NCBI GenBank assembly: GCA_964418325.1
Contig: CAYQLC010000009.1
Span: forward strand, 1-53,525
DNA length: 53,525 nucleotides
Origin: IMCC26077 sp964418325
GTDB taxonomy: Bacteria; Actinomycetota; Actinomycetes; Nanopelagicales; Nanopelagicaceae
Direction: 5' to 3'
Position numbers and translations under genes: made by a program. Below are positions 31,554-40,563 of the stretch, one piece after another. Under the pieces are notes generated by a model. The model was given only the letters and a program-made list of their open reading frames with translations. It had not been told where the DNA came from and did not search any database. Numbering within the stretch: the stretch's first letter is position 1; every line of letters begins with the position of its first letter.

Positions 31554-32798
31554 ATGAGCGATAGCGGTTCCTTCCGTTCATTTCGCCACCGCAATTTTCG
31601 CATCTACTACATCTCCACAACGTTGAGCAATACTGGAACTTGGGTACAGCGAATCGCTCAGAACTGGTTGGTTCTCGAGTTAACAAATAATGCAGTCTGG
31701 CTAGGAGTTGTCGTTGCGCTTCAATCTGCACCCTCGCTCTTTTCATTCCTCGGTGGAACGTTGGCAGATCGATTTTCAAAGCCAAAATTGCTGGCATTCA
31801 CGAGTTTCTCGGGATTCTTGTGGGCTGGCACGTTAGGTGTTCTTGTTGTAACAGGAAATATTCGGCTTTGGCACGTCTTACTCATCGCTTTTGGATTAGG
31901 TGTCACTGCTGCTATGGATGGACCAGTTCGTCACTCATTTATCCCAGAACTAGTCCCTGATGAGGATGTCCCTAATTCAGTGGCGCTCAATTCGGTCAAT
32001 TTCAATACAGCACGATTAGTAGGGCCTGCGCTCTCTGGTTTTATGATTGAGGCTTTCGATACAGGGCCAGCCTTCTTACTGAATGCAATTTCTTTTCTTG
32101 CAGTGGTGGTAGCAGTGCTAATGATTGATAATGACGATTTGTATCGCAAGGCACCTCGGGCCGGCGCGCGCTTTTCAGAGTCAGTCAAGTACATCAAAGC
32201 TCGACCAGATTTGATGGCGATGATGCTCATCATCTTTTTCTTCGCAACTTTTGGAGTCAACCCAGAACTGTTTAGTGCAATCATGGCGATTAAGGAGTTT
32301 GGTTTAGAGGCAGGAGAGTTCGGTTTACTTGGGAGCGTGATTGCTCTTGGTTCGCTGACTGCGACGTTGATTGCGACTAAGAAAGAGCATGCTCCTGGCC
32401 TTGGGCGAGTTATTAAGTTTGCGCTCTTTACTGGTTTCGCCATCATCTTCTCAGCGTTGATGCCTACCTATCTCTTCTATGCGATGGCACTTCCGATCTA
32501 TGGTTTTGGCATGCTCACGACCGCGGTGGCATCGAACACCACTCTCCAGATGAATACCGCCCCTGAAATTCGCGGTCGGGTCTTTGGTATCTATCTAGCA
32601 ATGTGGTTGGGTTTTTCTCCGGGGAGCGCGCCGCTCTTGGGATGGATCACCGAGCATTTTGGCGCTCGAGTTGCCGTTGCCTTCTCTGGGAGCATGACCG
32701 TTCTGGGGGTGGCGCTGGTGGCGTGGATCTATCGGGGGCGCCTGGATCCGCCCGAGGACACCTCGATTGATTCAGTACTTCGCGATCCCAAGCGGTAG
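31554..32798 (+). CDS. MFS exporter (EntS/MFS_3 type)
   Basis: A 414-aa membrane transporter with about 12 hydrophobic segments. The N-terminus FRSFRHRNFRIYYISTTLSNTGTW and the loop GGTLADRFSKPKLL (the conserved motif A between helices 2 and 3) are typical of the MFS_3/EntS group, whose members export siderophores, drugs or other small molecules. The second-half loop includes TLQMNTAPEIRGRVFGIY. Substrate is unknown. Many actinobacteria have an MFS gene near the cold-shock and DUF3027 genes, so it is probably a conserved neighbour and not recently acquired. Confidence 0.85.
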   Translation: MSDSGSFRSFRHRNFRIYYISTTLSNTGTWVQRIAQNWLVLELTNNAVWLGVVVALQSAPSLFSFLGGTLADRFSKPKLLAFTSFSGFLWAGTLGVLVVTGNIRLWHVLLIAFGLGVTAAMDGPVRHSFIPELVPDEDVPNSVALNSVNFNTARLVGPALSGFMIEAFDTGPAFLLNAISFLAVVVAVLMIDNDDLYRKAPRAGARFSESVKYIKARPDLMAMMLIIFFFATFGVNPELFSAIMAIKEFGLEAGEFGLLGSVIALGSLTATLIATKKEHAPGLGRVIKFALFTGFAIIFSALMPTYLFYAMALPIYGFGMLTTAVASNTTLQMNTAPEIRGRVFGIYLAMWLGFSPGSAPLLGWITEHFGARVAVAFSGSMTVLGVALVAWIYRGRLDPPEDTSIDSVLRDPKR

Positions 32799-33093
32799 CG
32801 GGAATGGGGCGGTCGCGAGGCTCTTAGTTAGCTCTCGAACTGGGTGGGTAATCCCACATTTTTTTATCGCACCGCTCTGACCTGCGAAAACATTATCCAC
32901 AGGTCAAAATTCTCAGGGTAAAGCGAGGGTTTGGCTTAGGCATCCACCCCTCTTCTTTGGCATCCTTGAAGCCTCCCCCACCCCCCTAAACGACCATTTG
33001 GTCGGGTACGGGTATGGGCGCAAGGGGAGAGTGGAAGCGGGAGTGGTCAGAAGGATGGGCGCGAGGATGGTCATAGGTATGTGGGAGAGCGTG
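32799..33093. other. Intergenic region with one consensus DnaA box
   Basis: About 295 bases without a convincing gene. A perfect DnaA box TTATCCACA lies at 32893-32901, but no second good box or AT-rich unwinding region accompanies it, so it is not an origin. The right half is unusually G-rich on the plus strand (GGGTACGGGTATGGGCGCAAGGGG style) and could be untranslated leader of the next gene. In-frame upstream starts for that gene exist here (for example ATG 33055 and TTG 32998). Confidence 0.6.
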
Positions 33094-33678
33094 GTGGCGA
33101 AGCGGAACCTTCGCGCGCTCGCTGCTGCCCTTACCTCTCTCTCGTTGCTCGCTGGCGGGCAAGGCGCCTTTGCTGCCGAGGCTGAGAGCAGCGTGCCACC
33201 GATCAGTGGTGAAAGCTCCCTTGCCGTAGTCACCCCAGTAGCGCCCGAGAGCGAAAAACCGGTCGACCCTCGATTGGTCGTTGCCACTGAAGTGTTGACC
33301 TCGGGAAAGCTCACCGCCCTTAACTTGGCATCAGTGGCGCGAAGCGCTTCTTTGGTGAAGAAAGCGAAGACTCGCAATGGCGCTCGCCAAGTTGGCAAGT
33401 TGTTGGCCAAAGAAAATTATGGGTGGACCGGAAAGCAATGGCAGTGCCTTGATAAATTATGGATCAAGGAGAGTCAGTGGACTTACACATCACATAACAA
33501 GCGCACAGGTGCACACGGAATTCCACAAGCTTATCCAGCGACTAAGTACGAATTTATGGGAAGTGACTGGCGAAAAAATCCGGTTACACAAATCATGTGG
33601 GGCTTGAAGTATATCGATGTTCGATACGGCACACCATGTAAAGCGCTAAATACCTTCTATCGAATCAAGATGTACTAA
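33094..33678 (+). CDS. Secreted lytic-transglycosylase-like protein
   Basis: A 194-aa exported protein. From GTG 33094 the N-terminus MAKRNLRALAAALTSLSLLA ending GAFA-AEA is a normal signal peptide, with GGGAG six bases upstream. Earlier in-frame starts would give an overlong n-region. A Pro/Glu/Ser-rich linker precedes a C-terminal lysozyme-like domain (about residues 105-194): WQCLDKLWIKESQW with the catalytic Glu, THNKRTGAHGIPQAYP-like (here SHNKRTGAHGIPQAYP) and NPVTQIMWGLKYIDVRYGTPC. Such proteins cleave peptidoglycan during growth. The end (TFYRIKMY) differs from the usual Trp-rich tail. Confidence 0.82.
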   Translation: MAKRNLRALAAALTSLSLLAGGQGAFAAEAESSVPPISGESSLAVVTPVAPESEKPVDPRLVVATEVLTSGKLTALNLASVARSASLVKKAKTRNGARQVGKLLAKENYGWTGKQWQCLDKLWIKESQWTYTSHNKRTGAHGIPQAYPATKYEFMGSDWRKNPVTQIMWGLKYIDVRYGTPCKALNTFYRIKMY

Positions 33679-33686
33679 TAACTTTC

Positions 33687-33711
33687 AAAAGCCGAATCAA
33701 TTCGGTTTTTT
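33687..33711 (+). terminator. Rho-independent terminator, convergent with fumarase
   Basis: CCGAA-TCAA-TTCGG flanked by AAAAG and TTTTTT gives a short stem with a proper U tract. It lies directly after the transglycosylase gene. The A-rich left side gives a U tract on the minus strand as well, so it may also end fumarase transcription. Confidence 0.75.
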
Positions 33712-35358
33712 GCCGATAGTCACTAGCTTTTCGCGCTCAGCAAAGAAATCATTTCCTTTATCATCAACAACTATAAATGCCGGAAAATCCTCGACTTCAA
33801 TCTTCCATACCGCTTCCATGCCGAGTTCAGCATAGTCAAGTACTTCTACTTTCTTGATGCAATCCTGGGCCAACCTTGCTGCAGGGCCACCTATCGAACC
33901 AAGATAGAAGCCACCAAACTTTTTGCAGGAATTTGTAACTGCTGCAGAACGATTTCCTTTGGCAAGCATGATCATCGATCCACCTGCTTGCTGGAATTGT
34001 TCGACATAGGAATCCATACGTCCTGCTGTTGTTGGTCCAAACGAGCCAGAGACATATCCATCAGGCGTCTTGGAGGGGCCGGCATAATAAATCGCATAAT
34101 CCTTGAAATAATCAGGGAGCGCCTCGCCCTTATCCAACCGTTCTTTTATTTTTGCATGAGCCAGGTCACGGGCAACCACCAGGGTTCCCGTCAAAGAAAG
34201 TCGAGTTTTTACTGGGTATTTAGCCAGCTCGGCTCGAATCTGCGCCATAGGTTGGTTGAGATTAATCGCTACGACATCATCGTGAAGTTGCGCGCTGGTT
34301 GTATCTGGTAGAAAACGAGCTGGATCACGCTCTAATTTTTCAAGAAATATTCCCTCGCCAGTGATCTTGGCAAGGGCCTGTCGATCTGCTGAGCATGAGA
34401 CTGCAATAGCAATCGGTAGCGAAGCGCCATGGCGTGGTAACCGGATGACACGCACATCATGGCAGAAGTATTTGCCACCAAATTGCGCGCCAATGCCGAT
34501 ATTCCTCGTCAACTCGAGAATCTCGGCTTCAAGTTCGATATCCCGGAAACCATGCGCAGTTGAGCTATTGCCGCGAAGCGGGAGGGTATCTAGGTATCGC
34601 GTGCTTGCAAGTTTTGCAGTCTTTAAGGTGTGCTCTGCGCTCGTACCACCGATGACAACGGCAAGGTGATAGGGCGGACATGCTGAAGTGCCAAGTGAGA
34701 TTAATTTCTCTTCCAACCACTTGAGAAGCGATTGTGGATTGAGAATGGCACGAGTCTCTTGGTAAAGGAAACTTTTATTGGCGCTACCGCCGCCTTTTGC
34801 AATGTACAGCAACTGATACTCATCATGATGCTTGGTATCTACAGCAATCTCAATTTGCGCTGGAAGATTGGTTCCCGTGTTTTTCTCTTCCCACATCGTG
34901 ATGGGCGCCATTTGGCTGTAGCGCAGATTAAGTCGAGTGTATGCGTCATAGATTCCGTGAGCGATGCCAATCTCATCTCGCCCTTCAGTAAGAATATGTT
35001 GGCCGCGCTTTCCCATCACCAACATCGTGCCTGTGTCCTGGCACATTGGCAGGATCCCACCAGCAGCGATATTTGCATTCTTTAGTAGATCAAGGGCTAC
35101 GAAACGATCATTCGGTGATGCCTCAGAATCTTCAATGATATTTTGCAATTGTTGGAGGTGCGAAGGGCGTAAGTAGTGCTGGATGTCATGCACCGCCTCT
35201 TCGGTCAATGTACGGAGCGCATCTTGGGAAACAGTGATGAATGTTCGTCCAGCAGCCTGCGTCGTAGTCACACCTTCTTTAGTAATAAACCGATACTCAG
35301 TCTCATCATGTCCAAGCGGTAGGAGATCTTCGTAGGCAAAATCTGGATTGTTACTCAT
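33697..35358 (-). CDS. fumA: Class I fumarate hydratase (4Fe-4S)
   Basis: A 553-aa iron-sulfur fumarase of the FumA/FumB single-chain type, converting fumarate and malate in the TCA cycle. The N-terminal alpha domain has LPMCQDTGTMLV (cluster Cys) and AKGGGSANKSFLYQ. CPPYHLAVVIGGTSAEH and KYFCHDVRVIRLPRHGASLP follow. The beta domain has YYAGPSKTPDGYVSGSFGPTTAGRMD and MLAKGNRSAAVTNSCKKFGG (each within about residues 415-480). Length is normal. The 3' end overlaps a terminator shared with the convergent transglycosylase gene. No fumC is in the window. Confidence 0.95.
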   Translation of the reverse strand: MSNNPDFAYEDLLPLGHDETEYRFITKEGVTTTQAAGRTFITVSQDALRTLTEEAVHDIQHYLRPSHLQQLQNIIEDSEASPNDRFVALDLLKNANIAAGGILPMCQDTGTMLVMGKRGQHILTEGRDEIGIAHGIYDAYTRLNLRYSQMAPITMWEEKNTGTNLPAQIEIAVDTKHHDEYQLLYIAKGGGSANKSFLYQETRAILNPQSLLKWLEEKLISLGTSACPPYHLAVVIGGTSAEHTLKTAKLASTRYLDTLPLRGNSSTAHGFRDIELEAEILELTRNIGIGAQFGGKYFCHDVRVIRLPRHGASLPIAIAVSCSADRQALAKITGEGIFLEKLERDPARFLPDTTSAQLHDDVVAINLNQPMAQIRAELAKYPVKTRLSLTGTLVVARDLAHAKIKERLDKGEALPDYFKDYAIYYAGPSKTPDGYVSGSFGPTTAGRMDSYVEQFQQAGGSMIMLAKGNRSAAVTNSCKKFGGFYLGSIGGPAARLAQDCIKKVEVLDYAELGMEAVWKIEVEDFPAFIVVDDKGNDFFAEREKLVTIGKKPN

Positions 35359-35411
35359 AATGGTTAAGAATACGCCTCTCTAATTGATCGCGCTTATGGC
35401 GCGCATCTCAT

Positions 35412-35609
35412 TTACTCTTTCTCACTCGCCTTTTCCAGCCGTTCTTTCGCCGAATCGAGCCATTGATTGCAGATTTTTGCTAGCTCTTCGCCACGCTCCC
35501 AAAGAGCGATGGAATCCTCCAAAGAGGCACCGCCAGCTTCAAGTTTTGCGACGATTTTTGCGAGCTCATCGCGCGCTTGTTCATAGGTAGGTTTCTTCTT
35601 CTCGGCCAT
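35412..35609 (-). CDS. xseB: Exodeoxyribonuclease VII small subunit
   Basis: A 65-aa helical protein with the XseB core YEQARDELAKIVAKLEAGGASLEDSIALWERGEELAKIC (about residues 9-47), matching PF02609. It forms exonuclease VII with XseA, the neighbouring upstream gene, and the two are separated by only two bases. The C-terminus is a charged tail. It lies 53 bases downstream of the fumarase start on the same strand (fumarase follows it). Confidence 0.93.
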   Translation of the reverse strand: MAEKKKPTYEQARDELAKIVAKLEAGGASLEDSIALWERGEELAKICNQWLDSAKERLEKASEKE

Positions 35610-35611
35610 AG

Positions 35612-36838
35612 TTACCCCTTCTTGCCGCTCTGCACCTGTTTTGAAAGTACCTCTACTGCAATCTCACCCTTAGCTAGCGTGACCGCTAATTGATCGGCTG
35701 GCGCAACATCTTTCGCATTAGTAATCAACTTCCCGCGTTTTTGGACGACGGCATATCCTCTTTTTAACGTGGCAAGAGGAGAGAGCGCAGTAATTTCTGC
35801 CTTAATCTCCTTTATCTCGCTACGCGCCTCTTTGAGAAGCGCAGTCAGCGCCCTCTTACCGTCGCTGCGCAGGATTCGAACTTCATCGCGCCGCATGGTG
35901 ACAAGGGTCATTGGGTCTCTAAGAACTGGGCGACTGAGGAGAGCAGAGATTTTTGCGCTCTCGAGATCAATGATTGAACTCATGCGCTTCTCCAGTCGAT
36001 TGACCAACTGGGTAGTTCGTTCGACCTCTTCCACCAAACTCGGAACCACACGCTTTGCAGCATCAGTGGGGGTCGATGCTCGTAGATCCGCTACTAAATC
36101 AAGAAGTGGCGCATCTTGTTCATGGCCAATTGCACTGACAATGGGGGTATTCAGTGAAGCAACTAAACGAATCAACGATTCATCGGAGAAGGGCAACAAA
36201 TCTTCAAAGGAACCACCGCCGCGTGTGATGATGATGACCTCTACATCCTCAATCTTCTCTAACTCCATCAAGGCGCGCGACACCTCGACTACTGCCGTGC
36301 TTCCTTGTACTGCCACCTCACGAATCTCAAACGAGATGCCAGGCCAACGTCGTTCGACATTCTCCACAACATCTTTCTCTGCAGCGCTTGCTCGACCACA
36401 GATGAGACCAATTCTCCGGGGTAGGAAAGGTAACTGTTTTTTTCGCTCGCTTGCGAATAATCCCTCGGCGGCGAGAAGATTTTTTAACTGTTCGAGCCGA
36501 GCAAGAAGTTCACCCAATCCCACTTGACGGATCTCGCGCGCCATTAACGAGAGCGTGCCACGTACTGCGTACCAATTAACTTTTGCATATGCGACGATAC
36601 GCGCGTTGTCGGGGAGTGGATCTATCGCCTCGAGGATTGATTTATGGCAGGTCACCTGGAGTGACATATCAACGCTGGTATCTTTCAAGCGAATGAATGC
36701 CATCTGCGAGCCGGGGCGGCGAGTGATTTCAGCAACTTCTCCCTCAACCCAGACCGGACCAAGTCGGCCGACATACTCTCCGATTGACTCAGAGACCACG
36801 CGAACCGGAAGTGGTTCCTCAGAACTACTTTCAATCAT
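35612..36838 (-). CDS. xseA: Exodeoxyribonuclease VII large subunit
   Basis: A 408-aa nuclease subunit that with XseB degrades single-stranded DNA. The N-terminal OB fold includes VWVEGEVAEITRRPGSQMAF. The catalytic domain has LPRRIGLICGRASAAEKDVV, VIIITRGGGSFEDLLPFSDE and PIVSAIGHEQDAPLLDLVAD (conserved Arg, Gly, His and Asp), followed by a coiled coil (about residues 270-350). It starts at ATG 36838 and is divergent from ispH across 68 bases, the order found in many actinobacteria. Confidence 0.95.
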   Translation of the reverse strand: MIESSSEEPLPVRVVSESIGEYVGRLGPVWVEGEVAEITRRPGSQMAFIRLKDTSVDMSLQVTCHKSILEAIDPLPDNARIVAYAKVNWYAVRGTLSLMAREIRQVGLGELLARLEQLKNLLAAEGLFASERKKQLPFLPRRIGLICGRASAAEKDVVENVERRWPGISFEIREVAVQGSTAVVEVSRALMELEKIEDVEVIIITRGGGSFEDLLPFSDESLIRLVASLNTPIVSAIGHEQDAPLLDLVADLRASTPTDAAKRVVPSLVEEVERTTQLVNRLEKRMSSIIDLESAKISALLSRPVLRDPMTLVTMRRDEVRILRSDGKRALTALLKEARSEIKEIKAEITALSPLATLKRGYAVVQKRGKLITNAKDVAPADQLAVTLAKGEIAVEVLSKQVQSGKKG

Positions 36839-36894
36839 GTTGTAAGCGTAATCGGAAGGCTTCGATAGCGAAGGCGGGTAGGGGTCAAAGCGAT

Positions 36895-36906
36895 TAGGCT
36901 AGAGCC
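36895..36906 (+). promoter_or_regulatory. -10 element placing ispH start at +1
   Basis: TAGGCT (36895-36900) lies six bases before the ispH ATG (36907), suggesting a leaderless transcript. No good -35 and no Shine-Dalgarno is visible. A second TAGGCT lies nine bases before the ychF GTG (39475-39480). Confidence 0.35.
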
Positions 36907-37866
36907 ATGGCCAGAAAGAGAGTGCTCCTTGCCGCGCCCCGCGGTTATTGTGCAGGGGTTGATCGTGCGGTGGTCACCGTCCAAAAAGCTTTGGATCTCT
37001 ATGGCGCTCCGGTCTACGTCCGTAAACAGATCGTCCATAACAAGCACGTGGTGGAGACCCTCGAAAAGCGTGGGGCAATCTTTGTCGATGAGACCGATGA
37101 AGTGCCCGAGGGCGCAACGGTGATTTTCTCGGCACATGGCGTCTCCCCGGCAGTCCATGAGAGCGCAAAGGCTCGTAATTTGAAGACTATCGATGCCACC
37201 TGTCCGCTAGTGACCAAGGTTCATCAAGAGGCGCGCCGATTCGCTGCTGAGGATTATCAAATTCTTTTGATTGGTCATGAAGGCCATGAAGAGGTTGAGG
37301 GCACAGCCGGCGAGGCCCCTGATCATGTTCAGTTAATTGATAAAGCCGAAGATATCGAAAAGTTAGAGATAAAAGATCCGAATAAGTTGATCTGGCTCTC
37401 CCAAACCACTTTGAGCGTGGATGAAACCTTGAGTACTGTCAAAGCTCTAAAAGAAAAATTTCCACTTCTTAATGATCCGCCGAGCGATGATATTTGCTAC
37501 GCCACTCAGAATCGCCAATTAGCGGTCAAAGAGATTGCTCCACAGAGTGATCTGGTTTTGGTTGTTGGTTCGCGGAATTCATCAAACTCAGTTCGTCTTG
37601 TAGAAGTAGCGTTAGAGACAGGTGCAAAAGCCTCCTATCTCATCGATTACGCGCATGAGATGAAAGAAGAGTGGCTTGAAGGTGTGAATACCGTCGGCGT
37701 AACTAGCGGTGCATCGGTGCCAGAGATTTTGGTGGAAGAGCTCTTAGAGCGATTGAAAGAGTATGGATTTGATGATGTTCAGGTTATTACTAAAGCTGAA
37801 GAGCATCTGCTCTTCTCAATGCCACCAGAACTTAGGAAGGATTTGAAGGCTGCCGGGATGAAGTAG
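36907..37866 (+). CDS. ispH: 4-hydroxy-3-methylbut-2-enyl diphosphate reductase
   Basis: A 319-aa iron-sulfur enzyme for the last MEP-pathway step, making IPP and DMAPP. The three cluster cysteines are Cys15 (PRGYCAGVDRAV), Cys99 (ATCPLVTKVH) and Cys197 (DICYATQNRQLA). The substrate-binding Glu/His motifs GHEGHEEVEGT and VTSGASVPEILVEE are also present. It completes the ispD and ispF set encoded at 9-10 kb. Its last 35 bases overlap the end of the convergent DUF6542 gene. Confidence 0.95.
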   Translation: MARKRVLLAAPRGYCAGVDRAVVTVQKALDLYGAPVYVRKQIVHNKHVVETLEKRGAIFVDETDEVPEGATVIFSAHGVSPAVHESAKARNLKTIDATCPLVTKVHQEARRFAAEDYQILLIGHEGHEEVEGTAGEAPDHVQLIDKAEDIEKLEIKDPNKLIWLSQTTLSVDETLSTVKALKEKFPLLNDPPSDDICYATQNRQLAVKEIAPQSDLVLVVGSRNSSNSVRLVEVALETGAKASYLIDYAHEMKEEWLEGVNTVGVTSGASVPEILVEELLERLKEYGFDDVQVITKAEEHLLFSMPPELRKDLKAAGMK

Positions 37867-38269
37867 ATCGGCGCCGTTCTGCGATAAAGAAGTAGCTCCA
37901 ACTCACGACAGCAGTGAGTAGCAACCAAGGTGCCAACCGTGCAAGATTTGAGACGATAGCTACCAAGAGAGTCGTCACTCCAAGGCCTTTACTGATAATC
38001 GTTGCAAAGAGGAGCGTTCCCGTGAGCGCCAGCGGTGGGGTGACCACTGCAGTAAAGAGCGTTCCATCTCGACCAAGTTTGACTGCGGCGAAGAAGAGGA
38101 GCAGGAGAATAACTCCGGTGATTCGCCCGGGTTGGCCGGAGAGGAAACTCTCAAATGTTTGCACCAGAAGCAGGATTGCGGTGTAGAGAATGACTATTCC
38201 CGGTGAGGTTAGGCCGCGCCCTTGAATGATTGGTCGCCCGTTCACCTGAATATCTACCGATTTAGCCAC
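37832..38269 (-). CDS. DUF6542 membrane protein
   Basis: A 145-aa protein with four hydrophobic segments (about residues 21-40, 50-65, 73-92 and 105-128) and a Ser/Arg-rich C-terminal tail. It matches the actinobacterial DUF6542 family, which is usually next to xseA/ispH/rmuC/ychF as here. Its start codon overlaps the rmuC stop, so the pair is probably co-transcribed. The 3' end overlaps ispH on the other strand. Function is unknown. Confidence 0.7.
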   Translation of the reverse strand: MAKSVDIQVNGRPIIQGRGLTSPGIVILYTAILLLVQTFESFLSGQPGRITGVILLLLFFAAVKLGRDGTLFTAVVTPPLALTGTLLFATIISKGLGVTTLLVAIVSNLARLAPWLLLTAVVSWSYFFIAERRRSTSSRQPSNPS

Positions 38270-39438
38270 TACTCTCCCCGCTGCTCTCTCGTGCTCGAGT
38301 CGTTGAAGTCTAATTCATCATCGTTATTGGTGAAATTTTCACTAGAGGCTTCTAGTGAGCGAATAGCGCGGACTTCGCTCTCAATCCCTGCGATTGCCCC
38401 TATCTCCTTACCTGAAGCGGCGCCAAGTTTGCTCATCTTTCGAGCGGGTACCAAGAGGTGATTTTCAGCAGAGGCAACAAGATCATTAAATGCGCGCTCG
38501 GCGCCCTTTATCTTCTCACCCAAATTCTCAATTCGTTCGTGGACCTTTCCCACTCGTTTGAGAAGTTCGCCTGCAAGGTTACGAATCTCATCAGCATTAC
38601 GCGCAAGATCATGGCGCGAGTATCCATAGGCAATAGTGCGGAGTAAGGCAAGCATGGTCGTCGGAGTTGCGATAACTACATTTTTAGCGAACGCTTTTTG
38701 AAGTAACAGTGAATCAGCATCAAGCGCTTCGCTTAATATTGATTCGAAGGGCGCAAAGAGCACAACAAAATCTGGCGAAGTTCCACTACTTTGGTAACCA
38801 CGTTTAGCAAGTGCATTGATATGGTTGAGTAAATCTTTTGCATGAGATGCCATCAATGTAGCGCGCAGCGCCGGATCGTCGGCTCCAACACCGTCCCAGA
38901 ATCGATCGAAGGGAAATTTTGAGTCAACAAAAATTTCTGTGCCCCCAGGCATCTTGATGGTGATATCTGGTTTAGATATCTCGCCATCGTTTACTCGGTG
39001 CTCTTGTCGCTCGAAATGAATTCCCTCGCGTAATCCAGAACTCTCTAAGATCATCTCTAGTTGCGCCTCACCAAGTTGGCCGCGACTTTGCGCCTTGGAG
39101 AGCGCGCCAGCGAGTTTGGCAGTTTCGAGAACTAAACGTTCATTCTTCTCACTCATATTTTTGATCTGCTCTTTGATTTGAGCTTCCACTTCAGCGCGCT
39201 TTAACTCAGCAGCCTGCGTCTTCTCACTTAATTGAGCCATACCGGTATTCATCGACCGCAGGAGCTCATCGAGACGGGCGTTAGCCTCACGCGAAGAGGC
39301 GGTGGACTCGCTCTGCGCCTGGAGTTGCGAGCGATAGAGCGCGCTCTCGCGCCGCATTAATAGGTAGGTAATCGCGACCCCAAGGGCAAGGCCAATCACG
39401 AGACCAAGGGCCAGGGCGAGCGCGGGGCTGAAGTTCAT
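38269..39438 (-). CDS. rmuC: RmuC-family DNA recombination protein
   Basis: A 389-aa protein. An N-terminal membrane anchor (LALALGLVIGLALGVAITYLL, about residues 7-27, given here as two overlapping hydrophobic halves) is followed by a coiled coil (about 35-125). The RmuC nuclease-like core then has RGQLGEAQLEMILESSGLREG, PDITIKMPGG, IFVDSKFPFDRFW and PDFVVLFAPFESILSEAL. E. coli RmuC limits inversions and recombination at repeats. An acidic C-terminal tail closes it. It is divergent from ychF. Confidence 0.9.
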   Translation of the reverse strand: MNFSPALALALGLVIGLALGVAITYLLMRRESALYRSQLQAQSESTASSREANARLDELLRSMNTGMAQLSEKTQAAELKRAEVEAQIKEQIKNMSEKNERLVLETAKLAGALSKAQSRGQLGEAQLEMILESSGLREGIHFERQEHRVNDGEISKPDITIKMPGGTEIFVDSKFPFDRFWDGVGADDPALRATLMASHAKDLLNHINALAKRGYQSSGTSPDFVVLFAPFESILSEALDADSLLLQKAFAKNVVIATPTTMLALLRTIAYGYSRHDLARNADEIRNLAGELLKRVGKVHERIENLGEKIKGAERAFNDLVASAENHLLVPARKMSKLGAASGKEIGAIAGIESEVRAIRSLEASSENFTNNDDELDFNDSSTREQRGE

Positions 39439-39489
39439 AGCCCAATCGTGGCAGGCAGCGGTGACAAAGAGCCGTAGGCTCTACTCCTC

Positions 39490-40563
39490 GTGAGCCTCTC
39501 TATCGGAATCGTCGGCCTGCCTAACGTAGGTAAGTCCACCCTCTTCAATGCCTTGACCAAGAATCAGGTGCTCGCCGCGAATTACCCCTTTGCCACCATC
39601 GAACCCAATGTGGGCGTGGTCGGGGTCCCCGATGACCGCCTCGCCGTTCTTGCCAAAATCTTCGCCTCTGAGCAGATCATTCCGGCATCGGTCTCTTTTG
39701 TTGATATTGCCGGCATTGTCAAAGGTGCATCTGAGGGCGCTGGACTAGGTAATAAGTTCTTAGCAAATATTCGAGAGGCAGATGCAATTTGCCAAGTCGT
39801 GCGCGTCTTCAACGATGGCGATGTGGTGCATGTTGATGGCAAAGTCGATCCGCTCTCGGATATCGACACCATCAATACTGAATTAGCGCTCGCCGATTTA
39901 CAAACAATTGAAAAAGCTTTACCGCGCCTAGAAAAAGAGGCGCGCCAGAATAAAGAGCGTGGAGCAGAGATCGAAGAAATTAAAAAAGCAGAGGCTGCTT
40001 TAAAAGAGGGCAAACTCATTTCTGCGACCTCGCTAGATAAAGCGCTACTCAAAGATTTACATTTACTTACCGCTAAACCTTTTATCTATGTGTTTAATGT
40101 TGATGCTGCGGAACTTGGTGATGAAGAGTTGAAGCAGAAGTTACGAGCGCAAGTTGCTCCCGCAGAGGCAATCTTCCTTGACGCGAAGACCGAGGCCGAT
40201 TTAGCAGAGCTCGATGAAGCAGATGCGCTCGAGCTCCTGGAATCTATTGGTTTGAAAGAGCCAGGTTTGCGGACCCTCGCGCGAGTAGGTTTTAAGACGC
40301 TTGGTTTACAGACCTATCTCACCGCTGGGCCGAAAGAGGCGCGGGCGTGGACTATCCACCAAGGGGATACTGCACCGATGGCAGCGGGCGTTATTCATAC
40401 TGATTTTCAAAAAGGATTTATCAAAGCTGAAATAGTCTCTTTTGATGATCTCGTTGCTGCTGGATCTTTAGCTGAGGCGCGCACTAAAGGAAAGGTGCGA
40501 ATGGAGGGAAAGGATTACGTCATGCACGATGGCGACGTAGTCGAATTCCGATTTAATGTGTAA
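39490..40563 (+). CDS. ychF: Redox-regulated ATPase/GTPase YchF
   Basis: A 357-aa Obg-family P-loop NTPase (OLA1/YchF) linked to ribosomes and stress responses. The P-loop is GLPNVGKST (residues 9-17), G3 is DIAGIVKGASEGAGLGNKF, and the altered G4 motif (FNVD; NVDAAEL here) matches the ATP-preferring YchF group. The C-terminal TGS domain contains RAWTIHQGDTAPMAAGVIHTD and the end DGDVVEFRFNV. GTG 39490 is the start, nine bases after TAGGCT, suggesting a leaderless or near-leaderless mRNA. Confidence 0.95.
   Translation: MSLSIGIVGLPNVGKSTLFNALTKNQVLAANYPFATIEPNVGVVGVPDDRLAVLAKIFASEQIIPASVSFVDIAGIVKGASEGAGLGNKFLANIREADAICQVVRVFNDGDVVHVDGKVDPLSDIDTINTELALADLQTIEKALPRLEKEARQNKERGAEIEEIKKAEAALKEGKLISATSLDKALLKDLHLLTAKPFIYVFNVDAAELGDEELKQKLRAQVAPAEAIFLDAKTEADLAELDEADALELLESIGLKEPGLRTLARVGFKTLGLQTYLTAGPKEARAWTIHQGDTAPMAAGVIHTDFQKGFIKAEIVSFDDLVAAGSLAEARTKGKVRMEGKDYVMHDGDVVEFRFNV

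Noticed and set aside
32893..32901. Perfect DnaA box TTATCCACA as a replication origin
   Set aside because: It is a single box, with no dnaA/dnaN genes, no cluster of further boxes and no AT-rich unwinding element.
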